A stretch of 64,000 bases of DNA from Gigaspora rosea (Eukaryota > Glomeromycota > Glomeromycetes > Diversisporales > Gigasporaceae), in the NCBI GenBank assembly GCA_003550325.1, contig QKWP01000221.1:219669-283668 (forward strand), given 5' to 3'. Shown here in pieces: positions 10,037 to 22,003 of this stretch. Position numbers and translations under genes: made by a program. The notes under the pieces were generated by a model. The model was not told where the DNA came from. It worked only from the letters and a program-made list of their open reading frames with translations, and searched no databases. How positions within the stretch are numbered: the first letter of the stretch is position 1; the number at the start of each line of letters is the position of its first letter.

Positions 10037-12392
10037 AATGACCATTCAATCTTCAAATTGCACGCTCACACGGAATACTTAATAAAGAATTACACAAGAC
10101 GTAACACGCGTACATAAACAGATTAACCTGATATAGACAACGATTACTACTACTATTTAGTACGTAGTACACATAGAAATTCGAATAATACACTAATGCT
10201 TGATAGTATACATTTAATAATATTTCTATTTTTCATACTTACAAGCGGATTTAATTCATTTCAGAGTTAGGGCTGACCAGATTTAGAGATACAGAAATAG
10301 TGTTGACTAATCTTAATTTACATTAAAATGGCTGTCGGTGAAGATTATCAGAACCCTAAATAAGATATTTAAAGTTGCGGTCTTAGATGATAAAATTTTT
10401 TTTAATTTTTATTTATTTTAGTTTATTTTCCTAGTTATCATATAAGACTAAATAGATGATATGATGAGTTAATGATTTGAAAAGGAGAACTTGAATTGCC
10501 AATTTTTAAAACGATGTCTTTGTTTGCAGTTATAAGCAAACCAATCTTAATAATAATAATAATAATGGAAATAAAATGATTGTAAAGATAAGTTGTTAAC
10601 GTTCTCTATTACTATCTAAATGAACGTTAAAAGAAAAATCTTTATGAATTTATAGCATTAAAGACATAAGTATATTGAAATTGACAACATAAATTATTGT
10701 TAAAATGATTTTTAGTATTATACACTCTTAAGCTTCACTTTTTATAAGTAAACATTATTGGATAGAATTGCTTTTTTTCGGGTTAAGATAAAGTTAAGTT
10801 ATAGAATAATTTCTTGTATATCGTTATTATTAATATAAATTAAAACTATTAAAGCCTAAGGGACTTTTTTTTATTACATATTTGCTATAGTATAATGTGT
10901 GCATACGTTTATTAATAAGTCGACGACGTCAAAATTGAAATCTATAAAATTTACAAGTACTACAGTAGTCACTATATATCCATCATCTGTTTACAACCTT
11001 TATATGTCTACTATATTAATTTTATAATAAGCCTATAAAGAATTGAATACAGTCAATCCCCTATACAATCACCTCCCTACAATCACATCATAATACTATA
11101 TCACATTTTTATTAAAAACAATTTACTATTAAATATATAAAAAATACCTCTATAAAAGCACAACCTCTTTATAAGCACTTTTTTGAAAAAAGTATATTTG
11201 TGACCTTTGGCTAAAACTAATTCACAAAAAAATATTGGACTAATGTTTTATTGTGTTTTAAACTATACAATGTCTATTAAATACGAAGAATAGAAGAAAC
11301 ACCGATCACACCAGCACACTAATTTTTCTTCAATCAATTAGTTAAAAGCAATTCAAATTTAGTCTTAATGTTCTAATATTCTAAAATTATACTATTCAAA
11401 GGCTAAGTCAAAATAAATCTCGTGCCAATTTTGAACCCTTTATGATCCAATTTTGAAAATGGTTCAAACAAGCTATATGACTAAATATGGAAATGCGTTA
11501 AAGACTTATGTTTTATTTTGGTCACCAGACTTTTTTAATTTATCTTAAATTAATAAAACCCATAATGATTTGTATATGTGATCAGAAGATAACGATTACG
11601 AAAATGACTAAACAATAACAATAATAAATAAGAATTCTATTTTGCAAATTTCAAAATAAGCTTTGTAACTATTCAAATTCATCAATGAATTTGAGTTGTT
11701 TGAGTAACATACACATGTACTACCTCTTTAATGCAGATCATTAATACTAAACTAGAGAATGGCTAAAGCTATACAATTTACTTAAAGGGATTAGTAATAA
11801 ATATTTATTTTCAAGCACTAGTAAAAAAAGTAATATGACCAGGCATGACTACTAACCAATAAGATGGCAGCACGATATGACAAAGTCAGGAACGGAAGGA
11901 ATGATCTCAGATGTAAAGCAAGTTATTTTATGGGCTATAGTGAATAACCCAGTTACACACGGGTTCATATTCCGTGCCGAAGGCACGGGATTTTTGGGAT
12001 GTTAACGGAGTGCTCCAGGGTGGTGTGGTGCATACTCTGGCAGAGTATCTCTTAACACCACCGCCACGCTGAAGTATGGATCAGAGCATACTCCAAAGTG
12101 TAACCCGGAGTAACCCGGAGTATAACCTGGAGTACTATATGCTAAGCACTATGTAATACTCCGGAGTTTATAGTAAGACTTCCATATGATTGATTGATTT
12201 AAATCAATTGTCCGGACTAAATTTTATTTAATGTTGTTATCATTATTCCTTGGACATCTTAGGAAAACATTAACCGAATAAATATTCTGCCGATTCGATT
12301 TTGGTATAATCTAGGGTAACGTTTATTATTTACGGAGATAGTCTAAATTATACTATTGTCATGGTGAAATGCAGTATACGGGGTATTTGGAT
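10037..12392. other. Gene-free stretch with repeat fragments
   Basis: No gene is seen. At 11045 a sequence ACAGTCAATCCCCTATACAA resembles a pogo/Tc1-type terminus, but no partner end was found. At about 11985-12180 repeated CCGGAGTA/TACTCCGG motifs follow a GGGATGTTAAC. This is a likely relative of the fragment at about 16570-16742, which ends TTAACATCCCTA. No target duplications were established for these. Confidence 0.4.
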
Positions 12393-13097
12393 TAAGGATC
12401 CTAATTTTCTGCTGCGACAAGCCCCAAATTCTGCCTGCTCTACACTTCGAATTATGCGAATTATGCGATAAATTTTTTAAAATTATGCTACAGATTATGC
12501 GGATCAGATAGAAATATGCGAAATTTATCGTTATAAATTTTTATCGTTATCGTTATTGTAAGTACTGAACCCCCATCAGTAACTTACCAAAAAACCCACA
12601 AAATCTTCGTTTTGCATAACCCGCCGACCTTTTTTTTTAAATTTCAATCATGCCAATTATTCCATGTTTGCTATTTAATTTTTTCTCCGGTGTGACCTTA
12701 ATTTTCTGGAATTACCCGATAGAACCGAAAAAAAATCTAAAATTTTCTGGGTGTGAACATGAGCATATTAATTTACAGTAGATTAAAAAAAAAAATCCGA
12801 CCAGCCAACTGAAATTTTGGAACACCATGTTATGCAAAACGAAAAATTAACTTTTTCTTATTAAATTTTTATACTACTTTAACGATATGTTTTATTACTT
12901 AACATTCTGAAATTTCAAATTGTTTCGTACAATCAAATGCTGCGTCCAATAGGAACCCGATATTACTCGATCTTTAATTCCGGCCATTTATGCGCAGATT
13001 ATGCTTTATTAATTATGCGAAATTCATCTTGATATGCGAATATCGCAGTCGCATATGCTTCTGCGGTAAATCTGAATTATGCGCATATTATGCCCTA
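12393..13097. mobile_element. Non-autonomous hAT-like element (ATTATGCG family)
   Basis: Perfect 8-bp duplications ATTTGGAT lie at 12385-12392 and 13098-13105. The ends are short (TAAGG at the left, CCCTA at the right). Subterminal regions are rich in ATTATGCG/CGCATAAT motifs. The 705-bp body has no transposase. Confidence 0.75.
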
Positions 13098-13118
13098 ATT
13101 TGGATACGATCATTAGGT

Positions 13119-13487
13119 TGTGCACGTGATGCACGTGATCGATCGGGAATTATGAGATCGATGAACGATCAATTATGCAAGTCGATATTACGCAAAGGTA
13201 TATCGAAGTAAGATCATTAAATATGCATAAGCAATGTAGTAATATAAGAGTAAAAAGGTCGTATGACCGAATTATGAGCAAATTATGATGTAATCCGTAG
13301 TATGTATTTAAGCAAAAGTAATTGTAGAGAGAAAGGGATTAGCATTAGCGTTAGAGTCTTTCCCCCTTAATTAATAAACAGTTGAATAAATAAAGCGTTA
13401 TAATATAAATATAATACAGTTGCCTTACACTTGTCTTGATTATTAGAGTAATTAAATCGGTTAGAGCAAAGTATTGAGTGCTCGCCA
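13119..13487 (+). mobile_element. Probable solo LTR, 369 bp
   Basis: Begins TGTGCACG and ends GCTCGCCA (TG...CA), flanked by TTAGGT at 13113-13118 and 13488-13493. It contains a TATTTAAG promoter-like box near 13307 and AATAAA signals near 13375 and 13390, in the order expected for a plus-strand LTR. No internal retroelement sequence is present, so it is a recombination remnant. It sits about 20 bp from the hAT element before it. Confidence 0.6.
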
Positions 13488-13493
13488 TTAGGT

Positions 13494-14249
13494 TCTGTGG
13501 CGAAAGTCACAGATCTACCTGCAACACTATCTCCATAAATAATAAATGTTATTCTAGATCATAACAAAATCGAATCAGCAAAATATTGGTTCGGTTAATT
13601 TCTTCATAAGACGTTCCAGAATAATGGTGTAATGAAAATCATGGGCTGAAATTCGTCTTGCAAATAAATTGCCCTGGGAACTTATTTATACTTTTTGTGA
13701 ATACAAAATTCTGGATTATTGCTATTTTAAATGAATGTGGTCAAATTAAAATTGGTAAGTATCAGATTTACTATAAGTAATCTTAAATCATGCTGGTAGT
13801 ATCAATCCGGGAGTACTGTTAATTACAAAAGATAGTGAACTGGTCAAAAAAGTCAAACAAGATTATGCACATACATACATATGTTTCTGCAATTTAGGTG
13901 GCTTGTACTCAAGGGCTAGTAAACAATAGTTTGAGTAAGTTTTGCTTGTACTAAAGAGGCAAAGTTAATGATAGCTTGAGCAAGTCACACTTGTACTAAA
14001 AGGCCTTGGTATATTTTTGATAAAATTTCATTTGATGGCAATATCCAATATAATACTTTATTTGATAATAATGATCCAAATATAGCCTTAGCTTATGATT
14101 TCAAAAATTATCACAAATAATAAATGCTTTATGTTGACCCTTTCTACTCTATTCTAATTGCAATAACTAATCTTGATTCAATTTTTCATCTCTGAATTCT
14201 ATTATGTAATAATTTGGTCAACAATATATAAAAAATAATATACCATAGA
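13494..14249. other. 3' flank of the pogo relic
   Basis: AT-rich. Contains two similar blocks, 'GTAAACAATAG...AAGTTTTGCTTGTACTAAA' near 13918 and a related one near 13975. A further related block lies near 16405-16455, beyond the other side of the transposase relic. Their relation to the element's ends is unclear. Confidence 0.35.
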
Positions 14250-15600
14250 TGAAACTAAAAGCTATAAAAATCCACTTACTAATTGGACATAATTCCAGTC
14301 TTGAACAACAGAAATTTCTTCACCTTCTTTATCATAAACTATACCACTTTCATTTGCATCTTCACCTTCACTTTCGTTTGCATCTTCACCTTTACTTTTA
14401 TTTGCATCTTCACCTTCACTTTCATTTGCATCTTCATCTTCACTTTCGTTTGTATCTTCACCTTCACTTTCACTTGTATCTTTTATTTTATTTTCACCTT
14501 CACTTTTGTTTTCAATTTCACTTTTATCATTATCATCATTATTTTGATTTTCAGGTTCTTCTTGGCTTTCAATCCCTTATCCCGAATTGTTTAATTATTG
14601 ATTCATATTAAATCAAAAATTAGATCATCCTCAGATCCATCCATTTTATTTGAGATTCTACAACATTTAAAAGACTTCCTAACTAAATTAACATCAATAG
14701 CTTTCCAAGCTTCTTTTATCCAATTCATAACTAAAGAATTAAAAGGATGCTCCAATTTGCCTGCCTTAGTATATTCTTTAATACCTTTATCAAACCATTG
14801 ATTATAGGCCTTTCACATCTATTTAAAATGTTGTTAAATTTAATTAATGCAACTACAATATCAAAAATTTGCAGACTAAAATATATTTTTATAAAAAAAA
14901 AAGATATTAGTTTGATTAAACTTTTGCTTTATTTAAATAGGATGTTCAAAGAAACATCAAGAGGTTGTAGGCAAGATGTTAAATCATAAGGAATTTCAGC
15001 CAAATCAGTACGTTTTCCATGAAAACGATATTTGACAAGATCTGTTTTATGACCAGCAAATGCATCCAAAATCAACAAAGAATATGAATTGCTTCTAGAT
15101 TGTGTTTATTATATCCAAATATTTTTTTTACTATAATATTTCATTTTTTTCATCCACCCCAAAGGGTTAGCATGTACAACTATACTATCAGAAAATTCTT
15201 TATAAGATACATTAACTAGTTTAAAATTAATTACAGGTAAAAGCTTAGTGCCATTAGCCAAGCAGGCAAAAACAATAGCAAAGTTCGAATTTTCATGTCC
15301 AGTAAATGCAATTGCAATGGTTTTGGTGCCTTTTTCTCCAATAGTAGTATTATAAGTCATATTAAAAGCTATAGCAGTTTCATCCATATTACTAATTAGT
15401 GACAAAGGATAATTATATTTATGGTGTTTGAAAAGTACAAGAGATAAAAATTCATTTTGATTTTTCAGGTAAGTTTTAGAAAGATGTTGAACAGTTGTAG
15501 TATACCTTTAGTTTACCAAATTATTTCTTGACATAAAACTATCTACTTATTTTTGTGAAAATTTATGATTTCCAACCCAATACCTTTTTTGAAAACAAGA
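14250..15600 (-). pseudogene. pogo/jerky-type DDE transposase relic
   Basis: Reading the minus strand from about 15590, pieces match the Rhizophagus pogo-type transposase pattern: 'RYTTTVQHLSKTYLKNQNEF' (about 15500-15440), the first catalytic region 'NMDETAIAFNM' (about 15390) and 'TKTIAIAFTGHENSNFAIV'. Further on are 'LDAFAGHKTDLV'-like sequence near 15060, and a C-terminal tail with 'KMDGSEDD'-like residues near 14640. Stops and frameshifts interrupt it. Further toward 14360 the tail runs into an acidic repeat. A CAGTAGAATCTTTTAGATAG-type terminus near 16311-16290 on the same strand may be its 5' end. The DDE family catalyses cut-and-paste transposition. This copy is dead. Confidence 0.75.
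14358..14490 (-). repeat. 24-bp minisatellite coding an acidic 8-residue repeat
   Basis: About five and a half 24-bp units. On the minus strand they read as A-N-E-S-E-G-E-D. They are in line with the C-terminal tail of the transposase relic. The plus-strand readings rich in His/Leu/Phe are artefacts of this repeat. Confidence 0.8.
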
Positions 15601-18600
15601 AGTAGTACAAAAAGCATAAGATTATATGCTGACTAACAGTTTTATTCTAAAATCAAAGCCCCTGAAACTACAGCTTCGAGTTCAGGGTATTTTGGTTTAG
15701 CTCCAATTGACAACTTCTGAATATGGTATAGCTTTCAAGAGTTTTGATTTTTACTCATCCAGTCTCGAAGTTGGCTTGTTTGAATTTTAATTTTCAGCAG
15801 TTGAGCATTTACTATATCCTTTTTCATAGTAAGTGATTATTATTAATTTTTCACATGCTGATTACAATCTTCTTTTTTTACTTGTAATTCTTGCACATTG
15901 AGCCTTAAAATTTTCACAGACCATTATACAAGATTTTGTAATAGAGGGCTCTATAAGATGTGAGAATTAATGTATATAGTATATATAGTTTTTTTTTTTT
16001 TGTTATTATGGTATATTTACCTACACTTTTGCTTTTAGAAAATAAGGCTACTTTTTATATTTCACAGACCTGCAAATACTGGTATTTTTTGACACTTATA
16101 TATAATAGGTTTGGTTTCAGTTCTACAGATATAGAAAAAATTTATATGCAATATGTGCTTAGGTAATCATTGTTTTTTCAATCAATTGACTTTATATTAC
16201 CAGTACCTATACAATACTACTATATGTCATGTAAAATACTCCTATATAAAATGACTTTGCATCAAAGTACCCCAAACAAAATATCCCTCTATCTAAAAGA
16301 TTCTACTGCACAAAATATCTATTACTGAATGAAATAACTATGGGTATTTTGTAAGTATTTTGCTAGGGTTTTTATATAAAACCCTGGATCTTTTGATTAG
16401 TGCACTATAGCTTGAGTGAGTCATGCTTGTGCTAAAAAAGCTAGTAAATAATAGCTTGAAAGAGGCCAGAAATAATATTCAGGTTAATTAATAATGAATA
16501 TACTGTAAAATTTAAAATAATTAGTTTAATATAATTATAATAAATATAAATTTATGTAACAAAAAATATTTAATACTCTGGAGTATAATTCACTTTATAT
16601 AATATTATTACTCCAAAGTATTTTACTCTTATTACTAGTATTTTAAATAACTTGAGGTAGTGTCATACCAAAACCATGCAGGTATGGAGTAGGTTATACT
16701 TTGAGATTACTTCGGAGTATATTACTCTATTAACATCCCTATGAAATTTAACTATAAACTAGTGTGTATAACAGGTTATTCAACATACCCATATAATAAC
16801 TATTTTATTGTATAGTGTTGCCATTAAGTAAATAAAAAAAGCACAGGTTGTCACATAAGACCCATGTAGTGATGCCACCAAAATTGATTTTTGAAAAAGG
16901 CCTATTTGTCTTTATTAGAGAAAATTAAAATTTTTTATAAGAAAAAGCAAATAAAATTTATATAAATATGTTCCTTATAATTTCGTCTATTCAAAAAAGT
17001 ATCAAATAATTTTGTCTTTTATGTAAAATAGGTCAAAAACAATCTTGTCTTCAAATTTTAATTTCAGGTTTTAGAACCCAAAATAATTTCATCTTTATAT
17101 ATAGACCCATGCAATAAGTATTATGTTTATGATCTAAATCAATTATTATGCTACATGATCAACTTACACTTTCTTTAGTATACTTTGTATAAAACCTCTC
17201 TTTACATAGTACCTAGAGTATTATTTAGTTAATCCATCAGCAAATATATTCAAGTACTTGTAAACCACTTAATTATTGCTATAAAAGTACTTATTATAAG
17301 TATTTATTAAACTAAAATCAACACATTTTATACCAAATAAGTGTTTATAATAAATATTTTTATAGTAGTTATTAAATTTTGTAGTAAGGTTTAATAAATG
17401 TTTAAAATAAGTATTTAATAAGTACTTAGTTATATTTTAAATTTTAAATAATTTTTTTTTTAAATATGATATAAAGGTATTAATTATAATATTATAATTA
17501 TATATAGTATAACTTCTAGTATATACAATTAAAGTTAAAATTAAAGTTGATGTTAAGGTCAAAATTGTGCAAAAATCATTTTTCATTAGAATACCAAAGT
17601 AGATTTATTTGTAAAATTTTGAGTCATAATAAAAATGAGTAAAAAAATTTTTATTTAAAAATTTTGTCTCTTTATAGTACTTAATAAGTATTAAATTTAA
17701 TTGCTTATTTAATCTAAGTTTTAAAATTAAATAATTATTTTATATTATTTATTATAGTATTTAAAAAGTATTTAAATTAATTACTTATTTAACCTAAGTA
17801 CTAAAATTAAACAATCATTTAATATTATTTATTATAGCAATTTAAAATATTAGATTTAAATATTTTTATTATATATATTTATAAATTATTTATAAAATGA
17901 TTAAAATTTGTATTTAATTTATATTATATTTTAACAATAAATAATTATTTATTTTAAATACAAATAAATACTTATAGAGCACTAAATACTTTATAAATAC
18001 AATTTATAAGTATTTATTTAATAAAACTGTTGAAAAAATATAAGTTAACTATTTTTTAATTTCCTGATGTCAGAGATTTTTTGTAAAAGAAAGTGGGTAT
18101 TATATATAGCATTGCACGAAAATTACTTTAACTAATTACACCAAAACTATAGTATTGGATGAGTTATATTATTAGGAGAAAACAAACACCAAATGATCTA
18201 ATATAAACACTATATTTTCGAGCAGCTAATTATTTTTTTTCTTAGAAATCTCTTCAAAAGTAATAATATCTCAGAAAGGTCAACTTTTAAGGCAATGACT
18301 CCAAAGAGTAACTCCAAAAGCAATAGAAATTGCTAAAAAAATTTAACTAAAAGTTAGTAAAATAAAAGCAAAAATAAATATACAAAGCATAAGTTTATAC
18401 AAAACAATAAAATTAAAAAAAGAATAAGAATATAAGTAAATTATATTACTATGTTTAATACCAGCTATATAATACAAAATTTTTTGCTATTAAAATTAGA
18501 GTTTAAATTAAGATTTGGGTAAAATATTATTATATATCAAAATTTTCTAAAAAAAATTTTTTTTGTTGGAACATAAATTGGTTTTTTAGATAAAATTTTT

Positions 18601-19151
18601 AGATTTAGATAATTTGGAAAAAAACATTATTAAAATGTTCAGAATAGCAAAAAGCCTTATGAAAACTAAAATTAGGGCCTTATATCATATTATATATAAA
18701 AAATAAAATCTCTATACTTCATCGAACCCTAAAAATATCTAGGGGTGGTGATGATCACTGCGTTATTTCTAGTAATATATATATATATATTAAGAAATAT
18801 GTAAAGAGAATAATAATTATACAAATTCATTTTAAAAAAAAAGATCATTACATTGAATTAGTGAAACATTTCAATGTAATTTTTAGATGTAAAGCATAAA
18901 GGCAGTGTTTATATGAATAGGTAAAATAAAATAAAACTAGTCAAATTTTAGATCTATTATTTATCATAATCGTATAACTATTATACGCATTGTACATATT
19001 AAAAAATCATAATTATATAATTTGTACAAAATAAAGAGTTTTTCGTAACCAAGTTAAACTTATTATTCTCTCTTTTTAAAATCAGCAAAATTCAATTTCT
19101 AATGCTATAATTAGCAAATAAATGGTTATATAAACATTATATTGCAGCTCT
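15601..19151. other. Long AT-rich region, no gene
   Basis: No coding region recognised. A TACTCC/GGAGTA-rich fragment at about 16570-16742 ends TTAACATCCCTA. Long stretches at 17200-18020 are built of short A/T words such as AAGTATTTATTAA in both orientations, probably a decayed foldback. A remnant at about 18545-18770 (TAGATAAAATTTTTAG ... GGTGATGATCACT) resembles the MITE family at 29641. A (TA)n tract lies near 18776. Confidence 0.4.
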
Positions 19152-21129
19152 TTAATTTTGTTCTCTCAATATAATGAAAGAGATCAAACAATTAGGATTA
19201 GAATTCATATTGTTTGGCGATTTGACAATAGGGTATTTTGGATTAATATTTAAAAATAAATTATTGCATCCCTGTCCTGGAGGATTTGGACATAAAAGAC
19301 TTGAAAAGACGAGATCATCGTCGTCAGGTAACCGAACATTATTATTATTCCATCTACCAGTAAACAGACTACGATCAGTAGTTAGGATACTATTTCTTCT
19401 ACTTTTATTTCTCCAAGGTTGGTTAGTTGGACCTTCAACGATAACAGGAATTAATCCGCCGGTATCAGTTTCATTAAGCATAGTGCAGTTGATTCCAAAA
19501 TCTAATGTAATATCATCATTATTATCATCATTATTATGTACATTATAACATAAATTTATTCTCATTCTATCAGCAGATTGAAGGTGGCAATTGATCAGAG
19601 CTCTTGTTCGAGCAAATTGATAACGAGGGTTTTTCCTGCAATGTAAAGTAATAGTAGTGATCCAACAATGGTTGTTCGGAATAGGTCTTTCAAGTAAAAT
19701 GCTTGCATCGTTCGGTCTTTCAATAGGATTTTTAGTCGAAAGAAAACTTATAAGAGATTTATCCAAAAATGGTTCTAATGGAAGATTATTATCATATCCG
19801 ACAATTATCCATGGTATTAAGAGATCTATTTGCGGTAGATTGCGAAGGGTTGGACCGATACGGTGAATTACAAAAAATGGTGCTTCGTCATTTAGGTAGT
19901 CTAGACGAATAGAGAAAACATTTCGATATGGTTTTCTGTCTGCTTTATTATAAACTGCAGCAAATATCGTATATTCTCTTAGAGTTGAAATAATATTTGA
20001 TGGTACTGGAACTGGTTCAACAACAGGCGATCTTAAATCATAACCTCTTATTATTCTAAGATTATAGACATTCGAATATAGTACTTTTCTTCCATTCAAA
20101 CGTTTTATTCTCAATTGCAACTCTTCAGGCAACAGTAAATAAAGTGAGAATTTAGGACCATAACCAATAATTTCCCACTCTTTACAAGATTCTAAACTCT
20201 TAAGCCAATCGGATGTGCTTTGATGTTTTGAATGATCACCACCAACAGTTTTATTTCGTGTTTCTCCATTTCTAGTGACCATCTGCATGAATTTTCCACC
20301 AAGTTTAATTTCATGTAGCCTATATATTATATAACGTATATAACGTTAAACAAATCAATAATTAAAAACAAATTTTTATAATAAATATTTACCAGAAGAA
20401 ACCATATCTTTTCCCAACTCCAATCAAAGCCTCTACTTTTTGTGTATCGGTCAGATTTTCATCTAATGCACCTTTAATAGCTTCAACATATTCTTCTGTC
20501 GCCTCTAAATCTTTATGTGACAATATGATCGATCCTTTTTCACAATATTTGATTGTGCACTCGTTTGATGATAATTCGTCATTTTCATCATCCAAAAAAT
20601 CATACCCTTCTTCAAAACTTTTTGTCCATAATTGGTCAAAGTTTTTGCTTGTCTTTTTACAAACGGATTGGAAATTACTATTAAGGGCGATGCTCATCAG
20701 ATGTGAATTTTTTATAAAAAATGCAGGTTGCTCTGCTGCAATTAGAGATCCGTTATTAAGCTTCTTATAACCTATCTCTATTTTATGGGTTTGCTTAATT
20801 TCTGGGAAGCTTGGCAAATGATTTAACTCTATAGTTAAAGTATAATAGTCGTCTTCTGAAATTAAAATATTTTCCAATTTATATTTATCCTCTTGGCTAA
20901 GAGGAATTTTTCTCTTTAACTTATTACGAAAAGCTGCATTTTGCCAACCCATTAAGACCTCTTCAGTTGAAGATAAAGTTTTTCGTATTTCTCTTAAAGT
21001 ATTATCTTTATTTAAATCATCCATAATATAGGATGATGTTTTTTCATCACTAATAATATTGACCTTAATTCGTTTTACATCACCAGGGATTTTGGCTGGA
21101 CGTATATTAGGAAAAAAATTAATATCCAT
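19152..21129 (-). CDS. Gene B: ubiquitin-like-looking N-terminus plus MACPF-like module (634 aa)
   Basis: Two exons (21129-20393 and 20319-19152) joined at a phase-2 GT-AG intron give an open frame of 635 codons. Residues about 18-105 ('RIKVNII...TLREIRKTL...YKLENILI...YYTLTIEL') have the alternating strand-helix pattern of a beta-grasp or ubiquitin-like domain. The same block opens the second half of gene E. The helix 'YVEAIKGALDEN' leads to 'YGFFWLHEIKLGG' across the intron, matching the family motif. Exon 2 continues with 'WLKSL...WEIIGYG...LYLLLPEELQLRI' and a beta-rich C-terminus with 'PWIIVGYD'. No signal peptide or membrane segment is seen. It is the cleanest intact member here. Biochemical role unknown; MACPF relatedness is an inference. 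Confidence 0.82.
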
Positions 21130-22003
21130 ATCTGATATTGATTATTGAGGTATCATATAAAAAAAGTTAAGAACCAATATCAATATTATTTATAAAAATT
21201 TTCTTTAAATAAAATTTTTTAATATATGATTGATTAGAAATACAAAACAAATTTGGATACACGCTGAAAACAAGCATGGTTACATTTTTGTCACCTGAAT
21301 TTAAAATTTAATAAATATTTATTTTAAATAGATTACTTTAAAAATACAAATTGAAATTCATTTCATTATTGAGTTAATGTAACATATCACACAAAATATT
21401 ACAAAGAAATTTGAGTAATTTGAATTAAAGTTTTTTAGGGAACATCAAAGAATAGCTAATCTTTTGTTTATACTGTCATACAAGCATTATTTGGTCATAG
21501 TTCTTATCACAACATACATGTGCCTCGTGATTGTCCGAAAACACTGCTATGTGACTTACGATCTATTTCATGAAGCTGATTGGTAAATATGACAAGCCAA
21601 AATAAAATAAATTCTCAGATTATATATATTATGAATCCCTGACTTGAAAAGACTTTCTAAATTTTTTCTAGTTAGTCAAATAAAATTAGATTAAAATACA
21701 CAAATCGCGATGGAAGTTGAAACTACTACTCCAAAATCATGTACGTTATGGTATAAAAACCAGTCTCTGATGAAATATTTATTTTTTATAAAAAAAAATA
21801 AAATAATTAAGATAGATATATAAAAAAAAGTTAGGCATGATAACCTTTTTTGACATCATAAATTTCATACTTTAAACGCTTGCTGTTAAATTTATTAACG
21901 AAATTTATCTAATTTCATATGATAAATAATAATAGCATTTTTGCTTAATAAAACTGTAAAGATATTACTCACATAAGCGATTGTTTAAGCGATTGTTAAT
22001 CTG
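21130..22003. promoter_or_regulatory. Shared upstream region of divergent genes B and E
   Basis: 874 bp separate the start of gene B (minus) from the presumed start of gene E (plus), so it must hold both promoters. It is AT-rich. I see no clear TATA or operator. A further upstream exon of gene E could also lie here. Confidence 0.4.

Noticed and set aside
11045-11200. A complete pogo or Tc1 element starting ACAGTCAATCCCC
   Set aside because: Only one end is visible. No matching opposite end or TA-flanked partner was found nearby.
14249-14611. Plus-strand His/Leu/Phe-rich frame
   Set aside because: It is the complement of the 24-bp acidic minisatellite in the minus-strand transposase tail.
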